64,000 bases of DNA from Chrysomallon squamiferum (GCA_012295275.1 CM022667.1:14438168-14502167), one strand, 5' to 3'. Numbered from the stretch's first letter, positions 50,901 to 63,630 are shown. Notes: a model not told the origin generated them from the sequence alone. Numbers and translations are program-made.

Positions 50901-53083
50901 GATGGCAAAAAAAAGAAAAAAACCCACAAAAAACCCTACAAAAACCATCTATTTACAGTAAACTGATATTTTTTTCCATTTTTTTGTTGTAATTACACTT
51001 TTTTTTTTGTAATTTTATCTTGAAAATATTGTATTAAATTGATTTTATTTGTTATTTCTTTTTTACCATTTTGTTTATAATTATATATTTTTTTATACTT
51101 AAATTGATTTTGAAATGAGTTCATTTCTTAATAGCAAGTTTAATGGAGAAGGTCACATGAGAATTTTTAAAAGATATTTTCAAAAAAAGGAAGACATTTT
51201 TATTTTTATTTTTTTAATGTCATCAGCTACCATGGAAATGTATTTGTTATGAACACATCATTCTTTTTTCTCTGTGTGTTTGTGTGCATTAACAATTTTT
51301 TTTTTCAAAAATGCTTTAAAACATAAATAGATTTAACAATGACTTCTATGCACTCTGTTTTCATTTTTTTCTTTTTACCTTTTTCATTCTTTCTTCTTTT
51401 TATTGTTTTTCATTGTTGAGATCTTCAAACTTAAATGATAAATATTTGACATGTTTCTGATACAAGTAACTTCACATAGAATAAGGAAGATGTAAAAACA
51501 AATTGAATTATGTAAATGAACTTTGTTACTTTCCAAGGAAATGTGAAAAAGGGGAAAAAACAAAAGATCAAAGAGAAAGAAAAATGGAAAGGCATGAACA
51601 GTGAGGTGTGTGTGTGTGATGTTGTATTGTTGGGTGTGCATGCACACATTATCAAATTAAATAAAAACACACACATGCACACACACACATGCAAACAAAC
51701 ACAGCTATTGCTTCTGCAGCTATTACAATAAACTACTCAAGTATAAATGTCTTTTACTCTTGATATTATTTTCTTTTCTCATTACCACTTTTTTCAATCT
51801 TTTTTGTTTTTTCTTGTTTTCACATTAATATTGTTGGGGTTTATTTTTTTTTTGGTCTTTTTTTTTTTTTTACTCCAACAACATCTAAATTTCTAATTTT
51901 TATAAATCTTTATCACAGAGACATTAACGAAGACGAACCTCAAAGACTTTAATTAACACGATTTTTCAAACATTCCTATCTCTCGTGCTTACTCTTTCCC
52001 GCTACAGTAACATTTTCGCCGGTGCTGGTAATTAGCTGCTAAATAAACATTATTGATTCCGTTAAGTATTTTTGCCTGTAATGGCCAACTATAGTCTTAA
52101 ATATGTATATTGTCAAATTGCTTTTGCCTGTTCTGGCTGGAGTGAATGTTACGTATTGCTGTTGGGGTCGAGTTGGCAAAGTAAGTTTGGGACCTTCTCA
52201 TGACAGATGCGTTACCTCTGCATGTGTCAGGCGTGTATTAACGCTCCTGGCGAATAAATCAGTGGCGATGAGTGAAATTGTTTTTATCTTCCTCGCTGAA
52301 GAGTTCGGCACTCCTCGCTGGAGTAATTCCATATTGTGTTGGGTTATGTTGATCTTGTTGAGGGGTTGGGGTCCATCAGCGTGAACTGGATTTAAATTAA
52401 AACAGTCAAGAAGAAATTAGTTAGATTTTTTTTGGTACTTTTTTTTTTTTTTTTTTTTGGTTGGTTGGTTTTGTTGTTTTTGTTATTTTTTTGTTTATTG
52501 TTGTTTGTTGTGATCATTTTTTTTTTTTATGTTAATGAGTAGACTTCTTGTTTTTGGTACTGATGATGATATTTTAATTTTAATACATTTTTTATGTTAA
52601 TACATTCTTTGTTAATTATATTTCATCAGTTATTTTTATTTCTTGTCACTTGTTTTATTTTTATCAATGTGATGCTTTTTTTGTTTTTATTGTTTCTCTA
52701 AATCTTTTCATTACTTAATGCAAATGACACCAACAAACAGCAAACATTTTAATTGCTTTGGAAGAAGATGATGCTAAACTGTCATACCCCACACCAATAA
52801 AAATGTGATACAATGAATCTGTTATTACTCACTATATTGTGACCAGTAAAGTAGCTACTGTAGTACAGTGGATGAGCACACAGTGACCATAGTAGTGGTC
52901 ATTAAAAGTACTCCAGCTCTTCGTGATGTTACCAGTGATGCAATCATTGTTCTTTGTTGACTGTAAAAAAGAAAATAAATTTTAATTTGTTTTTGGTTTA
53001 AATGTTCCTTTTAATTTAATTCTTTATTTTCTTAGTAATAGTTTCATATAACTATAGCTGATGCTGATGCTGCTGTTATTTAA

Positions 53084-53124
<41 letters not shown>

Positions 53125-53616
53125 TAATGTTAATGCTTTTCTTATTCTTGTTTTTGTTACAGATTTTAATCAAATAGAGATACAATACACATTTCACCAT
53201 CTTTTTAAGTTTTTTGTATTGTTTAAATGTAATTGTGAAATAATTTCTGTTGTTTATTATTCCTGCTAGTTAATGAAAGTGCAATTTTTTTATAACAATG
53301 TTTTAGAGATACTTTTGATGTTTACTACAATTGTTTATTTTTATTTAAAATGTTAAATATTTATACATTTTTTTGTTGCTTCTGCTGATTTTTTTTTTTG
53401 TTCTTACTATTTTTGTTTCCAATTTAAATATTTGCAGAATGATTTATTTGTTAGTGTTTTACCATCATTGTTAGTGCTGTTGATACAAACAAAAAGATAA
53501 ACTATTGTTTTTTCTTTTATATTTTTTTATTTTTTTATTTCAAATTTAAATGCATCCAAAAATATTTTACACTGATTTTATTGTTGTTTCTATTGCTGTT
53601 GACTGTGCTAATATAG

Positions 53617-53650
<34 letters not shown>

Positions 53651-54699
53651 TAAAAAGTGTTTTATTTGTCTTTTAAAATTTTCTTTTACATTTCAGTGTT
53701 TGTCAGAGATGTATAAGGAAAATGGATCACCACTGTCCTTGGGTGAATAACTGTGTTGCAGAATGCAACCAGAAATATTTTGTACTTTTTACTGTAAGTA
53801 TTATTAATTCATCCCCTTGTGTGTCTGTCGTTCCATCCATTTGTTTATCTTTCCTTCAAAAACCTGTCTGTTTTGCTGTGTGGATATACATCCTGTTATT
53901 TGTTCAATATTTAAAAGCAGCTAAGAATAAGAATATTAATCAATGTAAGTTAGTGGTTGTATCACCCACCAAGTCCATGTTATTCAACTCATATATCTCT
54001 GTTTGTTAGATACTTCTCTGATTTATCATTTGAGGGAGGTTACCATTTTTACTAAATATATATATATATATATTATATATATAATGTTTTTTTTTTTTTT
54101 TTTTAATGCAACAATGAATACTCTCTGCATTTCTCCTTTTCATAAAACATGCATATATTTTTTTCAAGCTAAACCTGCATCCATATTTAGGCATATCTGG
54201 TTTATTGATTTGTCCTTCCATCCATCCATCCATCCATCCATCCATCCATTGATCCACCTATCCATCTGTCCATCCATCATTTCATCTACTCACTCAGTTC
54301 TTTTCTCTGTCCATCCATTAATCCATACTTTTTTCCATACATCCAACCACTCATCTGTTCATCCATCCATCCTTCCTTCCATCCATCCATCCATCCATCC
54401 ATCCATAACCCTGTGGTCACCTTCTAAATTGAATTTATGCATAAAATACAGATCCATTCCTCCATCGATTCATCCACACATCTGTCCATCCATTTATCTG
54501 TCTGACACTGATCACCTTTTTCATCCATTTAAATTTACTCATTACATTTTCTGATGTTATTCTGCTGAAATAGTTTAGAAAGTGCTACGATCCATTAGTT
54601 CGAGGAAGCGAGAGTTATTTCAAACCTAACTAAATGATGTACTTAGAAATAATTGTGATAATAAAAAGTACCACTTTCTTCAAGTGTTTTAATTTCTTT

Positions 54700-54746
<47 letters not shown>

Positions 54747-57325
54747 CTATCGTTTTACCCTGGAAGACCAGAGCTTTTCTAATGAGCAGGCAATTTGATT
54801 CTTTCTCCTTCGAAACAGAGCGAGAAACTCTCCCAGTAACCTACTATCAACTATTAACAATTAAATAAAAAAAAGAAAGAAAGAAAAAGAAGCAACTAGA
54901 TTTCTTTTAAAAATAGAGATTAACTATCCATTCATTACTAATAGCCAGCATCTTGAACTTCAGTCTTCTGTGAAGGAATCTAGCCAGTGAATAAAAAATA
55001 ATAATAAAGAAAAAGAAGGTGGCTTGTGTTTTTTTTTTTTTTTTTTTTTGTCTAGTGCTTTTAACATGGGGAAGAGGTAATGTACCGTTATTATTTTATC
55101 ATTCATGGTTGAGATGACACCCCAAAGTAACGACAAATTGTCGCAGTTATTAAAGCACAAACATAATCCTTCTTTTCAGAAAGAAGAATAATAAGGATTT
55201 AGGCTTTTTGAAAAAAAAGATAATAATAATAATAATAATAAAAAAGAAAGAATTACAATTAAAAAAAAAAAAATAATAATCATAAAAAGAAACGATTTAC
55301 AATAAAAAAAATAATAATAAAAGAAAAAGTTGTTCCATTTAAGAATATAATTAAGACTTTTGATATTAAAAAATTAAAAAATAAAGAAAATTAAAATTAA
55401 AAAAAGTAAGAAAGAAATAATGATAATAATAAGATATAATTATAATAAAAAACAATGATTAAAGTTAATGACATATTAAACCTTTTTTTAAATCTTTTTA
55501 TTTATTATCTCATAGATTTTTCTTTCTCTTTTGATAGACATATTCATGATATTGTTTTGTTCATAACAATTTTAAATTTGTTTTTTTTTTTACCATTTAT
55601 TTTTGTCTCACTTTCTGTTCTGTTGATGGATCACAAAGCAAATTGTGGTTTTTAATAAGATGGTTTATTCAGTGCATTGTCTAGGCTATTTCTGTTATGA
55701 TTTTTATGATTTTTATTATTTTTTCACTTGTCTTCTGTTGTGGCAGTAAAGATAGTAATGTACAAGTTTACAAAACAAAAATCAAAAAGGAATTTTTTTA
55801 TTTTACTATCTTTATCAATACAATTTTAATGTATGGTTGGTGATATGTCATAATATGTTTAGTTGAAAATGGTATGGAGAAAAAATTCATTGCCACTGTC
55901 CTTAGGTTGCTCTGTTTTCCCTTTAGCAGCAATTGCTCTTTTATTTTACTCCCTGAATGATATGGGAATATCAAAGGGAATAATAATGATAATAAATCAT
56001 AATTAATTTGATGTTGCTCCTGTCTTTCTCTCAATGTGTATTTTATTCATTCATATAGTGATGATGCTAGTACATTTCTGGATTGGGAAAAACATATTTC
56101 ATTATTTAATTTGGATGCATCTTGATTGCTTGGACAAAGTGAAAATAGAGTATCAGAAACATAACAAATATACCTTAAAACTGTGTTAATTCAATTAAAA
56201 AAATAAAAATAAATAAGAATACAAATTTTACCCCCCACCCTTTTAACTCATTTATTGTTTTTAAAGAAAGTATTATTTTTGGATTTGACTGATTGTTTCA
56301 TTTTAATTGGTAGACATTCCTTTTTTTTTTTTTTCTGCAATCCACATGTTAACAAAATCTTCCACAATGTCATTTTGTTTTTTAGGAAATAATGTTTGAT
56401 GTGTATTATGCATCAATATGTAATCATTTCTATTCTGTCTTAACACCTTTATTTGTTTTTATTTCAGCTGTATATTTGCCTTATCTCGATCCATGCCTTG
56501 TATATGTCAGTCAACCATTTTGTCATTTGTATCGGTCAAGATTGGAAAAGTAAGTTTAAACTTAAAATTACTGTTCTTTATTGTAATAGGAAGTATATTT
56601 AAACTGGTTAAATTTAATAATGCATTCAATGGGTATGGGTTAGACGTTTTGAAATTTGATAACTTTTGTGGTGGGCATGGGATAAACTTTTGTTAAATTT
56701 TAATAGGAAGTATTTAGACAGAAGTAGGTTAAGCTTTGACACTAATATTAAAGATTTTTTTTATTTGCATTTTGCAACAAAAATAAATTTAAAAACCAGT
56801 TGTTTTGCAGTATTGCAATGGTATCAATTTTAAGCATTTGTAGAGCTTGGCTTTTACTGAACAATTAGAAAACTGTATTTATTTGTATGTGACCCAATCA
56901 GTATGCAGAGATACCATACACTAATATATGTTTTTTAACACTGCAGTTTTACTAGTTTATTAAAAACCATGGTATGTGCTATCTTGTTTGACATTACATA
57001 TTATATAAATTATGTTTTTTGTTGTTGTTTTGTTGTTGTTTTTCTAATTGTTAAAAGTAATGAAGGATACCAGGTTTTCCTTCCCAGTTCATAAATAGAT
57101 AAGAATCACATTTATTTTAAAATATACTGAAATATTATCATGTCATTTATTCATGAATTACATATAATTCTTCTTCTTTCTCTTTTTCTTTAAGACTGCT
57201 CTGGAGTATCTCCCCCAGCTACCACCATCTTTCTCATATTTCTTATTTTCGAAGGAATCCTGTTTGGAATTTTTACAGCCATCATGATGGGAACACAACT
57301 TTCAGCAATTTGTTCTGACGAAACG
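43390..57325 (+). CDS. ZDHHC3: DHHC S-palmitoyltransferase of the ZDHHC3/7 type, C-terminus outside window
   Basis: Exons: 43390-43391 (last two coding bases of a 5' exon), 47988-48318, 48714-48838, 53697-53793, 56468-56549, 57195-57325; 256 codons so far, human ZDHHC3 about 299. Order: cytosolic N-terminus; TM1 ([20 protein letters not shown]); TM2 (to FSDP); Cys-rich domain starting GAVPKGNAT with [17 protein letters not shown] and the catalytic [10 protein letters not shown] (exon 53697); [10 protein letters not shown]3 ([12 protein letters not shown]); TM4 ([20 protein letters not shown]); then SICSDET-like SAICSDET, the start of the TTxE-like motif where the window's model stops. These Golgi enzymes self-acylate on the DHHC Cys and pass palmitate to substrates such as GABA-A gamma2 and G-alpha subunits. 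The last exon (expected GIEQL... onward) was not found before 64000. ZDHHC3 and ZDHHC7 cannot be told apart here; synteny favours ZDHHC3. Confidence 0.93.
44479..44492 (+). promoter_or_regulatory. CTCF-like motif
   Basis: CCACCAGGTGGCAG, a full match to the CTCF core CCASYAGRKGGCRS, inside a non-repetitive 300-base island. Confidence 0.45.
45902..45924. repeat. (AC)n microsatellite
   Basis: About 11 AC units. Confidence 0.9.
46297..46336. repeat. (AAT)n microsatellite
   Basis: About 13 units. Confidence 0.95.
47478..47532. repeat. (ATTT)n to (AGTT)n tetranucleotide tract
   Basis: ATTT units switch cleanly to AGTT units at about 47508, a repeat-unit conversion. Confidence 0.9.
47720..47973. 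repeat. 250-base (TAY)n tract
   Basis: TAT/TAC triplets, giving poly-Tyr in one frame, end 14 bases before the acceptor of the first internal ZDHHC exon. The translated frame is an artefact of the repeat. Confidence 0.95.
48395..48585. repeat. (ATT)n/(GTT)n imperfect tract with about 21-base period
   Basis: ATT and GTT triplets, with ATTAGTATAATTGTTGTC-type units repeated three times at about 48461-48520. Confidence 0.8.
49680..49709. repeat. (CA)n microsatellite
   Basis: About 15 units with one C interruption. Confidence 0.9.
50571..50650. repeat. CACAGT/CACAAT hexamer minisatellite
   Basis: CACAGT, CACAAT and CATAGT variants in tandem, about ten imperfect units. Confidence 0.8.
54213..54510. 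repeat. (ATCC)n tetranucleotide satellite, interrupted
   Basis: Pure ATCC arrays at about 54214-54250 and 54360-54405, with degenerate ATCC-type units between and after. Encodes repeated SIHP in one frame, a repeat artefact. Confidence 0.9.
54702..54746. repeat. Poly-T run, 45 bases
   Basis: Longest homopolymer in the window. Confidence 0.95.
56550..57194. other. ZDHHC intron, 645 bases
   Basis: AT-rich, nothing recognised. Confidence 0.7.
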
Positions 57326-57711
57326 GTAACCATTTCTTAATTCAAAGAGCACCTTTACAAATACATCATCAAATTCTTTACACTTCCAAGTTATTATTTT
57401 CTTGTTTTGGTTAACCTGTCATTGCTGATAACAAGGTATAATAATGGCAGACCAAAAGCTGTATTCTTTTTCTGTCATCACTAGTAAAAGATTTTTAGAA
57501 GATCCACTCTGTGTATGATGACATGACAACTACAGAAAAATGGAATAAACCTGATATTTGTAAACTTTCCCCCTTTTTTGTTATGCTTTATTATTAATTA
57601 AGATTGGGGAGTAAGAAACAAAACATAACCCTTAAGTATATGACCTAAAATAGACTTATATTTGTATTTATCTTTGTACATGTATTGTATAATCTGGAAC
57701 ATATACATAGT

Positions 57712-57785
57712 TCTGTGGTTCAGTATTTGTTAGAGGAGTGACAGATTCTAGGCTCAATTCTGATCAGTGGTTCTCTGATACAGCA
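57712..57785 (+). repeat. Possible tRNA-derived SINE head
   Basis: TGGTTCAGT resembles a pol III A box, and GGCTCAATTCT about 40 bases later resembles a B box. The following 150 bases are non-repetitive. It would not fold as a functional tRNA. Weak call. Confidence 0.3.
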
Positions 57786-58502
57786 TACTTCTAAAAGTGT
57801 ATGTTTCATAAGCCTAACGCATGACTCACAGGTTCCTGTGACCAGTAGCTTTAATATCACTGTCCTGTATTGAACTGAGACATGTAATTAGGTTGTCATG
57901 ATAGCTAGACAGCCAAGTAACATTTTAAAACTGACTCTGATTATTTCAACTATCTATTTGTTCTTTTAATTCTGTTTTATGTCTGTCTGTCTGTCTTTGT
58001 TGTTTCTTGTTTCACTTTTTATTTTTTATTTGTTTTTTTTTATCATTTCTTTCTTTTTCTCTTCTATTTGTTCCTTTCCTTTAGTTTCGTTTCATTTTTT
58101 TCCTTCTTTCTTTAATTTTATTTTCCTCTTACATTTTTTTTTTTTTTCTATCCTTGCTTCCTTTCATTTTGTTGTTTTCATTTTAGTCCTATCTCTCTTT
58201 TTCTTTTTCTTTTAATTCTTTCTTCTTTTTATTTTTATTTTTAATTTTTAAATTTTAAAAAAAAAATTGTTTTTCTTCATTTATGTAATATTAAATCTCT
58301 TCTAGAATTCTTTAATTTGGTTTTCTATTTCTTTAATTACTTTTGTCTTGTGTCAGAGCATAATTCCTTTCTTTTAGTGTGTAATTAAATTTGTTATATT
58401 GCATTTCATTCATTATTCACATGCACTTTGTTTTATGTCAAGAAAGATAGTTATCTTTTTGTGTTATTTGTTTTTCACAACTTTGTCCTTGTTTCAACTT
58501 TT

Positions 58503-58722
<220 letters not shown>

Positions 58723-58825
58723 CTAGTTTTAGTATTGTATATTGTTATTTAAATATAAACATGTATGAGACCTTTTCATTTCAGTAGCTCTGTATAAGCT
58801 GCTGTGTTTATATATGTAACTGATT

Positions 58826-59145
58826 CTAAGCTTTTACACTTATAGATTTGTGTATTGTTAAGCTTTTACACTTAGAAACTTGTGTATCTTTAAGCTTTTT
58901 CATTTACAAACTTGTGCATCTTTAAGCTTTTACATTTACAAACTTGTGTATCTTTAAGCTTTTACACTTAGAAACATGTGTATGTTTAACTTTAAGCTTT
59001 TACATTTACAAATGTTTCAATCTTTAAGCTTTTACACTTAGAAACAAATGTATCTTTAAGCTTTTACATTTAGAATGTTGAATGTCTTTAAGCTTTTGCA
59101 TTTACAAACTTGTGTATCTTTAAGCTTTTACACTTAAAACCTTCT
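58826..59145. repeat. 32-bp minisatellite with a HindIII site in each unit
   Basis: Ten AAGCTT sites at 58828, 58860, 58892, 58924, 58956, 58994, 59026, 59058, 59090 and 59122. Spacing is exactly 32 bases except one of 38, caused by a six-base insertion. Units read TAAGCTTTTACAyTTA then a variable half ending TGTGTATCTT. Confidence 0.95.
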
Positions 59146-60040
59146 TCGTTGTTAAGTTTTCATATTTTACACTTAACTAATATTTTTAAAATTTTGAAGC
59201 ATTATAAATTGTTGTTTTATTTTAAAAAAAAATATCCTTGTCTGCATTCTGAATGAACAGACTAGGATTTCACAAACTCTTTGTGCAAAACGATCCTCAT
59301 CCAAGATAGAAATCCAATTCAGCTTGCAGTACTGGAGGGTTCGTGACGTCTGTTTGATGTGAAGTGATTTCGTCGAGCTCGGCACTTTCAGAAACTGTTG
59401 AGTGAGATCTTTAAAGCAGATTCGTTCGCTGTACGTTTTCTCAGTACTCACAGGTCATCCTGCAACAAAAGCAGGCCATTGTGGCATCGTTTCTTTGATG
59501 ATGACCACATTTTTGCTTCCGGCTTGCCGCTAATGCTGTAATTGAAAAATAGAAAACAAGTTTTAAAACTGATGAGAGATAAATTAAAAAAAAAAAATTA
59601 AAAAATAAAAAAATAAATTTAAAAAATTAAAAAAAAAAAATTATAAGAAAAGAAGAGAAATGTTTTTTGTCACCAATAAAAAAATAAATTAAAAATAAAT
59701 TTCTTAATATAAATAGAATGAGGAAGAACAAAAAGAAAATGAAATAAGAAGAAGAAAAGCTAAGGCAAAATAAAAAAAGAACAAAATGAAACCTGCTTGT
59801 TACATGATCGCGAAGATAAAAGTTAAAAATAAAATAAAGCTCTGAAGTAAAATGCACTTTTGAAATATGGAGATAATAAAGAACATGCTGACGTGGTTTA
59901 GAACATTTTGTCAGGTTTTCTTCTGCTCTTTCATGTTTCCTGCGTTTTGATGGATGGTAATTCTGACCTTGAGGTGAAAAGGATATTAAATGTCCCATAT
60001 TTTTAACTACTTTGACCACATTGTGTGACATATTATTTTG

Positions 60041-60072
<32 letters not shown>

Positions 60073-60316
60073 AAGGAGAAGAAATTCATGGTAATGATAA
60101 CAGATTAAAAGTAATAAATGTAAAACTAAAATAGGTAATCAAAAAAAAAAAAACTGAAAGCATAACACAAATTATTCTGCCACTTACCCACTACATAGAA
60201 AAAATATAAAAAGAAATGTACTTTTAATGATAAACATTTTTTTTTTCCCTTGGATTGTACTTTTGAGCATAAAAACAAAAATTTCTCAAAATGTACTTTT
60301 AAGGCTTAATTAAATT

Positions 60317-60324
<8 letters not shown>

Positions 60325-60363
<39 letters not shown>
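60325..60363. repeat. (AT)n microsatellite
   Basis: About 19 AT units, followed by ATGC and GTGT units. Confidence 0.95.
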
Positions 60364-60367
<4 letters not shown>

Positions 60368-60831
60368 TGTATGCATGCATGTGTGTGTTTGTGTGTGTGT
60401 GTCTGTGTATAAAATATACCTTAAAGATCAAAACACATTTTTATGGGTTCATTGTCTTAACACATTGGTTTTTTGGAGTTACTAAAGCTGAAACAAATTA
60501 TTTTATCGGTATATTTTTTTTAATGGTTAAAAACGCCCAGTAAACATTTACATTTAAAGTAAAAAGTTGCAAAATTGCATAACTCAGTCTGACACCGAAC
60601 AGCTAATCTGCTTTTCATTCATTCTGAAAAGTCATTAAACAGTTACTCATTCACTCTTTCATTCATTCAGAAAGCTGTATCTGGGTTTCAAGAAACAATT
60701 CTAGCAGATAATATGTACTTTAGTGAAGAAAAAAAAAAAAAAAAAAAAAACAAATAAACTTTCCAGTAATAAATATATAATTTTTTTTTTTCAAGTAACT
60801 TTTATGTTTTGCATGAGTGAACACTGAACTT

Positions 60832-60837
<6 letters not shown>

Positions 60838-60869
<32 letters not shown>
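60838..60869. repeat. Poly-A run
   Basis: About 32 A; another at 60726-60750. Confidence 0.9.
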
Positions 60870-60871
<2 letters not shown>

Positions 60872-61640
60872 CCAAAAACAAGAAATTACACTCTGTGCTG
60901 TTTTTTTGTGTTTCTAAAAAGATGAAAGCAAACGAAGCATCTGCTTGCGATGGAATTAAAGATCGTGTTTTTGTCGTGCTTTACTGCACCAGTTGCCCAT
61001 TTCCCGATAGGAAAATAGATTGCTCGTCTCCGTCCACTATTTCCATTGATAAATGGCACAACTTAAATTAACTTCATATCTAGAGAGCTCTTTTATATCC
61101 AAAAACGATCGTTGTTGAATGATGTGTAACATAATTTTGTTTTACGAGGCGGCCAGTTGCGGGCTGAAAGTCTCCACTGGCATAAATCTTTTACTGTTTG
61201 TTATCGGAGTTGTTACCGTTTTTGTATTGCCAGTATTTCACTTGATTGTGCTGCGCTTACTCTAGTTAATGGCTCAATGTGTATATTATATGCACTGGTT
61301 GTTATGGATTTCATAGTTTTGTGTTTGTTTTCTGTTGTTGGTTTTTTTTCTGTTTTGTTTTTTCTTTGTTTCTGTCTGTCTGTCTTAATTTATTTTTATT
61401 TTATTGTTTTTCTTTATGACTGTGTCACTTGAATAACACGTTTAAAAGCAGTATGTTTTGTTTTGATGCTGAAAAGACATCACTGGAGAAAATGTTAAAA
61501 TCTGCGGTTGTCTGTTTGATTATAACTTGATTATTATCAGTTAGTTTGTGTTAAACTGTGAAGTATTTTATTTTATGTTTATTTATTTTTCTTTTTTCTT
61601 CCTTCCTCTTCTTCCTCATCTTCTTCTTTTTTTTATTATT

Positions 61641-61687
<47 letters not shown>

Positions 61688-61688
61688 T
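61641..61688. repeat. (ATC)n microsatellite
   Basis: About 16 units. Confidence 0.95.
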
Positions 61689-62232
61689 ATTTTTAAAATT
61701 TATTTTTTTTTTTTTGTCTCTGCATTAACAGACAATATGATGAAGTTAATAATTATAAACCCACACAGAACTCCCAATCTTTATAATTTTTTTTTTTTCT
61801 TTCAAGTTTTGATTTTTTTTTTTTCACCTTGTATCTCACATAATTTCTACAGTCTGTCAAATTCTTTAATTCTTCCACTCTGAAACTCTGTGAAGGGCTG
61901 AACAATGGAATCACCACTGTTTTTGATGTGACAGTATCTGCTTTGTACTAAGTAGTATTTACTAACACATTCTACCCTCAGAGCTTCTTTGATCTTTGTT
62001 TCACAGACATGGCTTGCAGAGGTATCTGTGTCTTATGAAGACTCTAATAATAATCATGCAGATATTTACAGAAATGAAGAATATTTTCATGTGTCTTTAT
62101 CATGATGCTAAGTTTATAAAGAATGTTAATGGATTGGTGATTGTGTGTGAATTGGTGAGTAATAATTTAATGAATGAAATAATGAATAAATGAGAGAGTG
62201 AGTGATGTTTTTTCCTTTCTTACTATATGATT

Positions 62233-62233
<1 letters not shown>

Positions 62234-62292
<59 letters not shown>
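62234..62292. repeat. (GT)n(GA)n microsatellite
   Basis: About 15 GT then about 12 GA units. Confidence 0.95.
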
Positions 62293-62295
<3 letters not shown>

Positions 62296-63609
62296 TGTAT
62301 TTGTTTAAGAAAATAGACATATAATGTGATGCATTGATAAATACATACATATTTGATTTAATTTAATTTTTTAATTTGTTTGTCTTAAATCATTTTATGT
62401 AATTTATTTAGTACTGTAAGTAGTATTACTATTACTTTTACTGTCACTCTTGTTAGTTTTTAATTATTAATTAATTTATAATATGCATTTTTTTTGAATA
62501 CTATGTAACCTTTTATCTTTAAAAGTAGTTAACAAACTTAACATTTGGTAACATGTTTAATTTGAAGATTTCTATTTTTAATTTCTCTTTAACTATTCAT
62601 TTTTTTTTTTTTTTTTTTTTTTCTCTAAAGCAATTTGATATCGTTAATGTGATGGAAAAATAATTTGAAATATTGAACAAATCTGGAATATATTTCTTGA
62701 ATTTGTTTTAAAAAAATTTATTTTCAGTTTATTTTTAATTTTAATTTAATTTTATTTTATTAATTTTTGCTTTTTTTTTTTTTTTTTTTTATTATTTATT
62801 GCTTAATTTGACAGTAATAATAAAACAAATTAATTACACTGATCAATTTTCCTGACAAATGTCATACAAATGTTATTTTTTTATTTATAAATAATTTTTT
62901 TTTTTTTTTTGTTTTGTTTTGAAACCCATGATTTTCTTGGAGAAAAAAAAAATTTAAAAGCTTATTTACTTTGTTAATCATTCTTAAAGGATCACTTGAT
63001 CTCACTGAATGTTTTTTTTTTTTGTTTGTTTGTGGATTTAGATTTTTATAAATCAGAAATTTTTGTAATTTGTTGTTTCATTTGCTTTCTTTAAGAAATA
63101 TATTTCAGGATTTGTATTTAAATTGATGGTGCCATATTTTAATTCTTATTTATTCAGATGCTTTGACAAAATATTTTAGTTATTTTGGGGATTGGAAATT
63201 TTCTTTCATTCTTTTTTTAATTATTTCATTCTTTCTCATATTATTATTATTATTATTATTAATTTTTTTATGGTGCTTTTTATTTATAATATTTATTTAT
63301 GAGATTAAACTATTCTGCTGAGAAAACCTTTTTTTATCTTTTGAGGATTAGAAATTGTCTTAGAATTTATTTTGTTCTGAAATCATCTCTAAAATAAGCA
63401 AATCTTTTTAATAATTTATTTTTCTTGAATATAATTTTTTTTCTTTTTCTGGGACTACCACCTCTACAGAGAAAACATTCATTTGGAGTCTTGAGCTGAA
63501 CCTCATTATCAGAAGTTACATTAACACTTTTCATGTCTACTAAAGTAAAGAAGACAGTACATCACAAATAACTGTTCTTCCTGAGATAAAATACAACAGA
63601 ACTGAAAAG

Positions 63610-63630
63610 AAAAAAAAAAAAAAAAAAAAA
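63610..63630. repeat. Poly-A run
   Basis: About 20 A; another at 63902-63924. Confidence 0.9.

Larger units (their letters stand above)
48839..53696. other. ZDHHC intron between CPKC and DHHC exons (4.9 kb)
   Basis: AT-rich with CA (49680-49709), poly-A (50209-50232; 53620-53647), a CACAGT-type hexamer tract (50571-50650), AAT (53084-53127) and many T runs. The island 51910-52395 is distinctly GC-richer. No gene recognised. Confidence 0.6.
53794..56467. other. ZDHHC intron after the DHHC exon (2.7 kb)
   Basis: Holds an ATCC satellite (54213-54510), a 45-base T run, several A/T-rich compound tracts, and short complex islands at 54550-54660 and 54747-54860. No gene. Confidence 0.6.

Noticed and set aside
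52103-52384. 93-residue frame in the intron island
   Set aside because: Composition not convincing, no splice context, no known domain; kept only as part of the island finding.
54003-54554. 183-residue frame with repeated SIHP
   Set aside because: Translation of the ATCC satellite within a ZDHHC intron.
57712-57785. Functional tRNA gene
   Set aside because: A- and B-box-like motifs only; no cloverleaf pairing.
59173-59451. 92-residue minus-strand frame
   Set aside because: I tested whether it could be the missing ZDHHC exon or another gene; wrong strand for ZDHHC and no family match.
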